Assembly (NCBI GenBank): GCA_027347805.1 | Contig: DAIEQP010000096.1 | Location: 1-7,339 of the forward strand | DNA length: 7,339 bases | DNA from: Ignavibacteria bacterium | GTDB lineage: Bacteria; Bacteroidota; Ignavibacteria; Ignavibacteriales; Melioribacteraceae | Reading direction: 5' to 3' | Shown here: positions 1 through 5,675 of the stretch, in pieces | Position numbering within the stretch: position 1 is the first letter of the stretch | Layout: the number at the start of each line of letters is the position of its first letter | Notes under the pieces: generated by a model | The model's input: the letters and a program-made list of their open reading frames with translations, nothing else | Database searches by the model: none | Told to the model about the DNA's origin: nothing | Program-made: the position numbers and the translations under genes

Positions 1-1982
1 GTTAAGCTGCGAAGCTGAGTTGAATATTTATGTAATTCAGCAAGAGGTACTTTTGCTTTTATAATCTGGAATGGACTTTCAGAATCCATACCCTGAATTT
101 TACCGCGGCGTGATGAGCAATCACCCATTACATCGCCCATGTACTCTTCCGGAATTTTTACAGTAATATCATAAATCGGTTCAAGAATAATCGGCTTAGC
201 TTCCATGAATCCTTTCTTAAATGCCTGTGATGCCGCAATCTTGAATGACACTTCGTCAGAATCTACATCATGATAAGTACCATCAAATAAGGTAACTCTA
301 ACATCAATTACCTGGCTGCCTGTTAATATTCCTTTTGTCATGATTTCTTTTAATCCTTTTTCAACAGCAGGGATAAAACGACCGGGAACAACACCGCCAA
401 CAATTGCATCAACAAATTCATATCCGGCACCGCGAGGCATTGGTTCAAGTTTCAGATGAACGTGTCCATACTGACCGCGACCACCAGATTGCTTTTTATG
501 TTTATATTCTGAGTCTTCACATTTACCGCGAATAGTTTCACGATAAGGAATTCTTGGTTCTACTAAATCTACTTCAACTCCGTAACGGTCTTTTAATAGT
601 TTAATAGCAAGATTAAGCTGCAGTTCACCTTGACCAGAAACTATTGTCTGTGAAATTTCAGGATCAAATTTTGAACGAAGTGTTGGTTCTTCTTCGTGCG
701 CAGTATGTAAAGCTGCAGAAATTTTATCTTCATCACCTTTTGCTTTTGGTTTAACTGCAAATCGTATTACAGGATCAGGATACTGCATACTTGGCATTTC
801 AACAGAAAAGTTCTTTGAGCAAAGAGTATCGCCGGTATGGCTATCTTTCAATTTTACAACTGCTCCAATATCGCCTGCGTTTAACTTTGTTATTTCTTTC
901 CTGTTTCTTCCGTTAAGAACAAAAATTTGTCCTAGTCTTTCAACTTTATCTCTGGTTGTATTAACTAAATCCATTCCGGCGTTCAATGAACCTGATTGAA
1001 CTTTGAAAATAGAAAGTTCGCCAACATGTTTTTCGGAAAGTGATTTGAAAATAAAAAGAACCGGTTCACCTTTAACATCGCAAGGAACATTAACTGCATT
1101 ACCATTGTCTTTCATTTTTGCAGTTGGAGCCGGTCTGTCTGCAGGTGAAGGAAAATATTTAGCAACAAAATCCAAAAAATTATTCATTCCAACGCCTTTC
1201 GTTCCTGAGAAAGCAAATGTTGGAATAAAACCTGCGTTAGTTAAAGATTTTTTTATTCCCTGCTGTAATTCTTCATCGCTCAAAGTTCCTTATTCAAAGA
1301 ACTTGTTCATCAAAGCTTCATCGCTTTCTGCAATCTTTTCAATCAACTCTTCTCTTAATTTATCTGCCTGGGCTTTCAAATCCCCTGGAATTTCTTCTTC
1401 AGTAACTTTCTTCGATCCAAATTCTCCGTAAGAGATCATTTTCATCTTAACGATATCAACAACCGAAGTAAAGTTTAATCCTTCTTTAGCCGGGAAAGAA
1501 ACCACAACTAAGTCAGAACTCAATCTATTTTTTGCCTGTTGAAAAGTTTCAAAAAATTTAGAATGTTCATTATCGACTTTATTAATAATAACTGCAGCCG
1601 GTAATTTTGTTTTCTTGACTAATTCCCAAGTTTGTTCAGTTCCTACTTCAACGCCTTCAGCACTTTTAATAACACTTATAGCTAAATCTGTAACATGTAA
1701 AGATGAAATAACTTGTCCAATAAAATCGGGGAAACCTGGTGTATCTAAAATATTTACTTTTGTATTTGCCCACTCTAAGTGAAGCAGACTAGCTGCGATC
1801 GAAATTCTACGATCGACTTCATTCTGGTTGTAATCGGAAGTAGTATTACCTTCTTCAATTTTACCAATACGGTTAATTTCTCCGCTTGTAAATAATAATG
1901 ATTCGGAGATAGAAGTTTTACCACTTCCGCCATGCCCAATGAGCGCTATATTCCTAATAGCCTCTGCTTGATACTCTTTCAA
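1..1982 (-). pseudogene. EF-G-like translational GTPase (EF-G II / FusA2 type), interrupted by in-frame TAA, 3' end outside window
   Basis: Homologue of ribosomal translocase EF-G. The G domain shows G1 GHGGSGKT at residues 16-23, G3 DTPG at 80-83 and G4 NKVD at 134-137. Past codon 231 the same frame continues unbroken to the window edge with G5-like FSGT, domain II (GEPVLFIFK), domain III (SGQGELQL), domain IV (GRGQYGHVHLKL, GGVVPGRFIPA) and domain V (PEEYMGDVMGD, SSRRGKI), ending at VPLAELHKYSTQLRSLT, so about 30-40 residues are missing. G1 with GGSG instead of the classical HIDAG, and VGTEQTW, resemble EF-G II paralogues rather than housekeeping FusA. A TAA at 1290-1292 replaces one codon within FFE-stop-GTLSDEEL; both sides share one frame, so this is a substitution, not a frameshift. 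The start is TTG (1980-1982), chosen because AAGGAG lies 7 nt upstream. It is last in the ytxH-DUF948 operon, 29 bp after the DUF948 stop. It may be a pseudogene, a sequence error, or two polypeptides (1290-1982 and a downstream part). Confidence 0.85.
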
Positions 1983-1989
1983 TTGCTCT

Positions 1990-1995
1990 CTCCTT
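1990..1995 (-). promoter_or_regulatory. Ribosome binding site for the EF-G-like gene (fixes a TTG start)
   Basis: AAGGAG on the minus strand, 7 nt before TTG at 1980-1982. No in-frame ATG is better placed, so the non-ATG start is accepted. It lies in the 29 bp gap after the DUF948 gene, consistent with translation from a shared transcript. Confidence 0.7.
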
Positions 1996-2011
1996 ACTTA
2001 CTTGTTTGATA

Positions 2012-2395
2012 TTACCTTCTACGAAATTCTTGCCAGAATGCGCCAATTCCTTTCGCAATTGCCTTAACATTCTGAATTAAATTACTGGCCGGGTATTCAG
2101 TTCCATCAAATCTTGACGCTGAAGTCAGATTAGAAAACTTCATTCGTACATTCTCAATCGACCGTTCAATCCCTTCCCAGTAATTTTCAGCAGAAGAAAC
2201 TATTCGATTTGCCTTGAGTGTTACTTCATTGAGGTTTTGTAAAACAGGAATTGTGTTGTTTACTAACTGCTTAACATCTTTCTGTAATTCTCCAACTTGT
2301 TGAACAAGTCTTTTCATTACTAATATAGAATAGATGCAAAGTACAGTCGCGGTTATAATCAAGATGGTGAGAAAAATACCTAGGACCGTGTCCAT
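2012..2395 (-). CDS. DUF948 family membrane protein (YtxG-like)
   Basis: 127-residue protein with one N-terminal transmembrane segment at about residues 4-27 (GIFLTILIITATVLCIYSIL). A long, heptad-like helical stretch follows to about residue 90 (VGELQKDVKQLVNNTIPVLQNL...), and the C-terminus is basic (FRRR). This layout is that of DUF948 proteins such as Bacillus subtilis YtxG. The molecular function is unknown; an inner-membrane location with the helical part in the cytoplasm is inferred. The ATG is 5 bp after the stop of the upstream YtxH gene, and its Shine-Dalgarno (AAGGAAG) lies inside that gene's last codons, so translational coupling is likely. The YtxG/YtxH pairing also occurs in Bacillus, where it belongs to a general-stress operon; the gene order is reversed here. 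Confidence 0.82.
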   Translation of the reverse strand: MDTVLGIFLTILIITATVLCIYSILVMKRLVQQVGELQKDVKQLVNNTIPVLQNLNEVTLKANRIVSSAENYWEGIERSIENVRMKFSNLTSASRFDGTEYPASNLIQNVKAIAKGIGAFWQEFRRR

Positions 2396-2400
2396 AAATT

Positions 2401-2820
2401 TTATACTTCCTTTTCAGATTTGTAAGCATCCATGCCTGCTTTAAGAGCAGATTTTAAACGCTCGCTTTCTTTTTCTATTTTATCTTTTCCGGCATTTGCA
2501 ATATTACCGGTCTTATCTTTTGCTTCAACTAAAATTCTTTCAGCTTCGTCAAGAAGTGAATCAACCTTCTCTTTTGTCTCCGCTACTAAACGTTCGGACT
2601 TTTTTTTTCCTTCGTTGATAAGCTGGGTCGCTTTTTCTTTAGCATTAGCTAAATACCCTTCAGCGTCATCCATAAACTCTTGGGATTTATTTTTAATATC
2701 TGCTCGTAATTCTTTACCAGCTTTTGGTGCATATAAAAGAGCGATTATAGATCCGACTGCAGCGCCAGCCAAAAAGCCGATCAATAAACCTTTTCCAATG
2801 CCATTCTCTTCATGAGCCAT
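2401..2820 (-). CDS. YtxH domain-containing protein
   Basis: 139-residue protein. A glycine/alanine-rich transmembrane helix at about residues 9-30 is followed directly by LLYAPKAGKELR, the hallmark of YtxH-like proteins. The rest (about 36-135) is a highly charged Lys/Glu/Ala helix, probably an amphipathic or coiled-coil segment like LEA or apolipoprotein repeats. Family members are small envelope-associated proteins, often stress-induced; no biochemical activity is established. The ATG at 2818-2820 has GGAGG 5 nt upstream. It is first in an operon with the DUF948 protein and the EF-G-like factor. A run of nine A residues on the coding strand (2600-2608) encodes Gly-Lys-Lys-Lys in the helix without breaking the frame. 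Confidence 0.86.
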   Translation of the reverse strand: MAHEENGIGKGLLIGFLAGAAVGSIIALLYAPKAGKELRADIKNKSQEFMDDAEGYLANAKEKATQLINEGKKKSERLVAETKEKVDSLLDEAERILVEAKDKTGNIANAGKDKIEKESERLKSALKAGMDAYKSEKEV

Positions 2821-2854
2821 CTATACCTCCAATTTGTATGTTTGAAGTGGTGCC

Positions 2855-2883
2855 AAAATAGTGAGAGTGCCCTCTAAAATCAA
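2855..2883 (-). promoter_or_regulatory. Probable sigma-70-like promoter of the ytxH-DUF948-EF-G operon
   Basis: On the minus strand, TTGATT (2878-2883) and TATTTT (2855-2860) are separated by exactly 17 bp; each matches 4 of 6 positions of the -35 and -10 consensus. Transcription would start near 2848 and give a leader of about 28 nt that includes the GGAGG of the YtxH gene. The spacer holds an imperfect palindrome, GAGGGCACTCTC. Promoter consensus differs in Bacteroidota, so this is only a candidate. Confidence 0.4.
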
Positions 2884-3249
2884 GGATAAGTATGTCTAAA
2901 GTTACAATTTATCACACCTAATTAAATATTTTAATGGATAAAGTATTTCCATGATTATAATAGTATTTCCATTTTTAGGGTTATAAAACACCACCTTTTC
3001 AACCACAACTTTTATTAGTCTATTTACCCAATATGAAATAATTAATGAAAATTAAGCATCGCAAAATATTTTTCGATATTCAACTTTTCTCCCCTCATTT
3101 TGATATCCTATTCATTGCAGATACAAAACGCTTTCACTAAAAGATCTTATAATTCTATTTTTCATTTTCTCTTTTATGTGAGATTGTACAATTATTTTAA
3201 TCGATTCGTCAAATAAAAATATATAATGATTTACTGCAGAAAGCAGGGT
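2884..3249. other. AT-rich intergenic region without a supported gene
   Basis: Between the ytxH promoter candidate and the terminator of the TonB-domain gene I see no ORF with recognisable content and no tRNA-like cloverleaf. The region contains an 11-bp direct repeat (2942-2952 and 2962-2972), a chain of three very short overlapping minus-strand ORFs (3042-3165), and an isolated plus-strand TATAAT at 3222-3227 without a matching -35 element. Its length leaves room for upstream control of the ytxH operon. Confidence 0.5.
2942..2972. repeat. Two 11-bp direct repeats with a 20-bp period
   Basis: AGTATTTCCAT occurs at 2942-2952 and again at 2962-2972. The start-to-start distance of 20 bp is close to two helical turns, which would put both copies on the same DNA face. 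They lie about 60-90 bp upstream of the ytxH -35 candidate. A role as an activator site is inference; two short copies in AT-rich DNA could also be chance. Confidence 0.45.
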
Positions 3250-3281
3250 TAAAGAAGACAGAACTGATAAAGTTCTGTCTT
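3250..3281 (-). terminator. Hairpin terminator after the TonB-domain gene
   Basis: A perfect 10-bp inverted repeat, AAGACAGAAC (3255-3264) and GTTCTGTCTT (3272-3281), encloses a 7-nt loop and begins 22 nt beyond the stop codon at 3304-3306. On the minus strand the stem is followed by CTTTAACC, a short and imperfect T tract, so termination may be moderate. Confidence 0.65.
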
Positions 3282-3303
3282 TGATGAAGAATATTGAATG
3301 TGA

Positions 3304-3693
3304 TTATTCGAAATTTAGAGATAATGCAACTTTGGATTTTACCGGAGAACTTCCGTTAACACCAGGTGTGAATTTAAATTCCTTAACAATATCAACAGCA
3401 TCGCTTTCTTTACCACCTAAACCCTTAACTACTTTTACATCATCTACACTTCCGTTAGAACCCACATATACAAGCAAATAACATTTCCCATGAACTTTTC
3501 CTTTAAGAGAAGTATCAGTATAAATTTTCTTCATCAAGGCATCTACACCTCCTACCGGAGCAGCAGGTTTGTCTGTTACTAATGCATAATCTTCGTCACC
3601 CGGGAAAATATTAGCAGAATAAACTTGATTTGAAAAAACAAATACAGCAACAAAAACTGAAAGACCAAAGATAAATTTCCTAACATTATACAT
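3304..3693 (-). CDS. Exported TonB C-terminal domain protein
   Basis: 129-residue protein. Residues 1-27 form a signal peptide or anchor (basic MYNVRK, a long hydrophobic core, then NQVYSA before Asn28). Residues about 45-129 match the TonB C-terminal fold: PVGG near the start, a GKCYLLVYVGSNGSVDDVKVVKG strand pair, then FKFTPGVNGSSPVKSKVALSLNF, the typical FxPG...G.PV...F ending. TonB couples inner-membrane energy to outer-membrane receptors, but this protein lacks the proline-rich periplasm-spanning linker and has no ExbB/ExbD genes nearby. A classical energy transducer role is therefore doubtful; a soluble periplasmic or accessory domain is more likely. The ATG at 3691-3693 has GAGGAG about 10 nt upstream. 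It lies 74 bp after the duplicated-domain gene, so it may share that transcript. Confidence 0.8.
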   Translation of the reverse strand: MYNVRKFIFGLSVFVAVFVFSNQVYSANIFPGDEDYALVTDKPAAPVGGVDALMKKIYTDTSLKGKVHGKCYLLVYVGSNGSVDDVKVVKGLGGKESDAVDIVKEFKFTPGVNGSSPVKSKVALSLNFE

Positions 3694-3767
3694 TTTACAA
3701 ACACTCCTCTCAAAAATTTAGTTTTATTTACTTATTCAGTATCATTATTTATTTCACAACAAAAATA

Positions 3768-4409
3768 TTATTTTTTTCTGGTTAATGTCATAGGAAATTC
3801 CTGTCCCATAATTGAAGCCTTAAGGTCAATTGTATCATTAGCCATATACTTGCATTTATGGGATATTGTATTCCCGCCTACTTCGATATCAAAAGTAAAT
3901 TCATCGCCATTAACTTTACCATTTAATAGTGGAATCTCTCCCATCTGTGATGAATTGCTTCCGGTTAGTTTATCTGCATCAACCTTAAATGTTAAAGTGA
4001 TTTCCATTTCTCCATTCGGACTTTCAACTTTACCAAGCCAGGCACCGTTTATTTTAGATGCTTCAACAATTTTAGTCAATTCCATTTCCATCGGCATTTC
4101 TTTTGTCGAGAGTTTTATTTTGTCACCATTTATTTTACCGATATTTGTAAACGGACTCCCATTGACATCGATCATAAAAGTAAAATCATCGCCTGTGATT
4201 TTTCCATTATAAATTTTGATTTCTCCATAAGATGAAGTCACAGAACCAGTCAGTGTATCTCCCTTAGCTTTGAAATCAAATGTAAGTTCCAAATCATTTC
4301 CATCCTGCATTACCATTTTGCTTTTCCATTTTCCATTTACATCGCCGGCATAACTGGAAGCAGCACATAGAAGGACTAATAATGATATAACAATTAATTT
4401 AGTTTTCAT
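3768..4409 (-). CDS. Secreted protein with two tandem beta-rich domains, function unknown
   Basis: 213 residues from the preferred start. A signal peptide (MKTKLIVISLLVLLCAASSYA) probably ends after residue 21; the Cys at 15 follows Leu-Leu and does not form a good lipobox. The mature part is an internal duplication: copy A about 24-114 and copy B about 120-211. Shared landmarks, in order, are NGxW (25-28 / 121-124), a LTF-FK or LTFKV strand, LTGS (53-56 / 148-151), GEI (62-64 / 157-159), NGK (68-70 / 163-165), GDxFTF (73-78 / 168-173) and a terminal MELT/MTLT strand. Alternating strands and turns suggest small lipocalin-like barrels or sandwiches; I do not recognise a named family. An ATG 12 nt further upstream (4419-4421) is open but has no Shine-Dalgarno, so the second ATG is chosen. 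Confidence 0.75.
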   Translation of the reverse strand: MKTKLIVISLLVLLCAASSYAGDVNGKWKSKMVMQDGNDLELTFDFKAKGDTLTGSVTSSYGEIKIYNGKITGDDFTFMIDVNGSPFTNIGKINGDKIKLSTKEMPMEMELTKIVEASKINGAWLGKVESPNGEMEITLTFKVDADKLTGSNSSQMGEIPLLNGKVNGDEFTFDIEVGGNTISHKCKYMANDTIDLKASIMGQEFPMTLTRKK

Positions 4410-4414
4410 TTCTT

Positions 4415-4419
4415 TCCTC
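4415..4419 (-). promoter_or_regulatory. Ribosome binding site deciding the start of the duplicated-domain gene
   Basis: GAGGA on the minus strand, 5 nt before ATG 4407-4409. It overlaps the alternative ATG at 4419-4421, so that upstream start cannot use it. Confidence 0.7.
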
Positions 4420-4511
4420 ATTTATTTTTGGTTTAACGAAAAATCAAAAATATTTTTAGGGATAAAGATAATTACTTAAAACAAGCATCATGATTTAACG
4501 TGGCAAATCTG

Positions 4512-4526
4512 GTGTATAAAATACAC
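4512..4526. promoter_or_regulatory. 15-bp perfect palindrome, possible operator
   Basis: GTGTAT-AAA-ATACAC, with 6-bp arms around a 3-bp centre. It sits in the 154 bp between the methyltransferase stop and the start of the duplicated-domain gene, about 100 bp upstream of the latter. The size and symmetry suit a dimeric regulator. No T tract follows on the minus strand, so it is not a convincing terminator. Chance is possible in AT-rich sequence. Confidence 0.35.
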
Positions 4527-4563
4527 AACTGAGAACAAAAATGTATAGAAATTAATAGCCTGT

Positions 4564-5385
4564 CTATTTTGCAAACCTCAAATGAATCATATACATTATT
4601 TTATACTTATCAGACATTTCTGCTGCTAATTGATTCTCCTGAGATAATCCATCTACCATATTTTTATACATAGGAATTTCATTTACCAATTCTATTTTAT
4701 TATTCCATTCAAGTATTTCGTCAGCATTTTGAATCCCCCATTTCAGATGAGATCTTTTATCCAAACCGCTACCTTCGATAACTTTTTCGTTTGCCGTTTT
4801 GACGCCAAGTGGAGACGCCGCATCAAAAATCATTTCACTATTCGGGAAAACAGGTATCAACTTTTTAAAGATTTCTTGCAGATCCTTCTCTTCCAAATAG
4901 TAAAATACACCGGCAGCCATAAACAATATACTATCCTCAACATAAATTTCATCAAACCAGCTTTCATTCAAGAAAGATGACGCAATAAATTTTCTTCTTT
5001 CATTTTCGGAAATGAATTTTCTTCGCAATGCGATTACATCTTCAAAATCAAGATCGTACCAATGCAATTTCCCGTTATCAACTCTTTCAAATGTAGTATC
5101 AAGTCCGCAGCCAATATTTACAATAGTTCCGCAGGGATGATTTTCTAGGAAGTTTTTTATTGCTCTATCGATGTGAATACTTCTAGCAATCCACTCGAAT
5201 TGAGTAACCGGATGAATATTATTGGCGATTTTGGTGAAATCATAGTCAATCTTCTCAATGATTTCGGCGGCTTTGCTGTCAATCAATGCAGGACTTTGTT
5301 TTTTGAGTTCTATTGCTCGTCCCCAAAGCGGTAAAAGTAAAGTTAACTGGACATATCCAAGTTCAATATTGAATTTATTAGACAT
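4564..5385 (-). CDS. Class I SAM-dependent methyltransferase, leucine carboxyl methyltransferase (LCM)/TcmP-like
   Basis: 273 residues, about the usual length for bacterial LCM-like (COG3315 type) enzymes. The S-adenosylmethionine motif I is VNIGCGLDTTFERV (89-102). The acidic loop YDLDFEDVIALRR (110-122) corresponds to the family's YDLDxPxVIxLR, and ILFMAAGVFYYL (153-164) matches the strand that usually reads xxEGVxxYL. The region 62-80 (QFEWIARSIHIDRAIKNFL) matches the N-terminal R-x(4)-D helix of the family. No signal peptide is seen, so it is cytoplasmic. The substrate is unknown: family members methylate carboxyl groups or small-molecule hydroxyls, and no biosynthetic neighbours are present to guide a choice. 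The ATG at 5383-5385 has AGAGGT 5 nt upstream, and the stop is TAG. It appears to be a single-gene unit between a strong terminator upstream and the duplicated-domain gene downstream. Confidence 0.82.
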   Translation of the reverse strand: MSNKFNIELGYVQLTLLLPLWGRAIELKKQSPALIDSKAAEIIEKIDYDFTKIANNIHPVTQFEWIARSIHIDRAIKNFLENHPCGTIVNIGCGLDTTFERVDNGKLHWYDLDFEDVIALRRKFISENERRKFIASSFLNESWFDEIYVEDSILFMAAGVFYYLEEKDLQEIFKKLIPVFPNSEMIFDAASPLGVKTANEKVIEGSGLDKRSHLKWGIQNADEILEWNNKIELVNEIPMYKNMVDGLSQENQLAAEMSDKYKIMYMIHLRFAK

Positions 5386-5620
5386 TGCGTACCTCTTCTA
5401 TATGATCTATACCATTTACATTTTTTATACGAAGCGCTCATTATTCTAAACCTTGGATAAACATTAAAAGCAAGAACAAAACTGTTTTAATACATCTATA
5501 TCACAAATATAACTAGCCATAAATTTATATTGGAAATATTCAACGAAAAATTTTGCTAAAATTATTGGTATGCTTTAAGAATAGGTTTTGAAATGCTAGA
5601 AAAACAAATAGTTCAAACGG
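5386..5620. other. Intergenic region upstream of the methyltransferase
   Basis: This stretch holds the methyltransferase Shine-Dalgarno next to its ATG and must contain that gene's promoter, because a hairpin terminator closes the preceding gene. TAGAAT- and TATAAA-like boxes occur on the minus strand, but none pairs cleanly with a -35 element. I see no ORF or structured RNA of note. Confidence 0.4.
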
Positions 5621-5654
5621 AGAAAAGGTGGCGGGAATTGTATGTTTCCCGCCA
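5621..5654 (-). terminator. Rho-independent terminator after the four-repeat secreted protein
   Basis: A perfect 9-bp GC-rich stem, TGGCGGGAA (5629-5637) and TTCCCGCCA (5646-5654), with an 8-nt loop. It starts 21 nt beyond the stop codon at 5676-5678, and on the minus strand is followed by CCTTTTCT. The plus-strand side is also T-rich (ATTTTGTTTTT), but no plus-strand gene needs it. Confidence 0.78.
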
Positions 5655-5675
5655 AAGAAAATTTTGTTTTTGAAA

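Noticed and set aside
1290..1292. Genome-wide reassignment of TAA to a sense codon
   Set aside because: Six other genes in the window terminate at TAA at the expected family ends or just before a hairpin.
1287..1295. Frameshift or programmed frameshift at the EF-G interruption
   Set aside because: Codons before and after the TAA are in the same frame, and there is no slippery run at the site.
1003..1431. Plus-strand ORF of 142 codons opposite the EF-G-like gene
   Set aside because: It lies antisense to conserved EF-G sequence, has low-complexity Ser/Leu/Phe composition typical of a shadow frame, and runs across the region of the internal stop only by chance.
2432..2815. Plus-strand ORF of 127 codons opposite the YtxH gene
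   Set aside because: It mirrors the Lys/Glu-rich helix as Ser/Phe-rich sequence; the minus-strand gene has the hallmark motif and a strong ribosome binding site.
3222..3227. Perfect TATAAT on the plus strand as a promoter
   Set aside because: No -35-like hexamer lies 16-18 bp upstream and no plus-strand gene follows; it is expected by chance in such AT-rich DNA.
3694..3767. Terminator in the 74 bp between the duplicated-domain gene and the TonB-domain gene
   Set aside because: Only a weak all-A/T inverted repeat is present, so I cannot claim that the two genes are transcribed separately.
3850..4212. Plus-strand ORF of 120 codons opposite the duplicated-domain gene
   Set aside because: Antisense shadow with no signal or motif; the minus-strand frame has a signal peptide and internal repeats.
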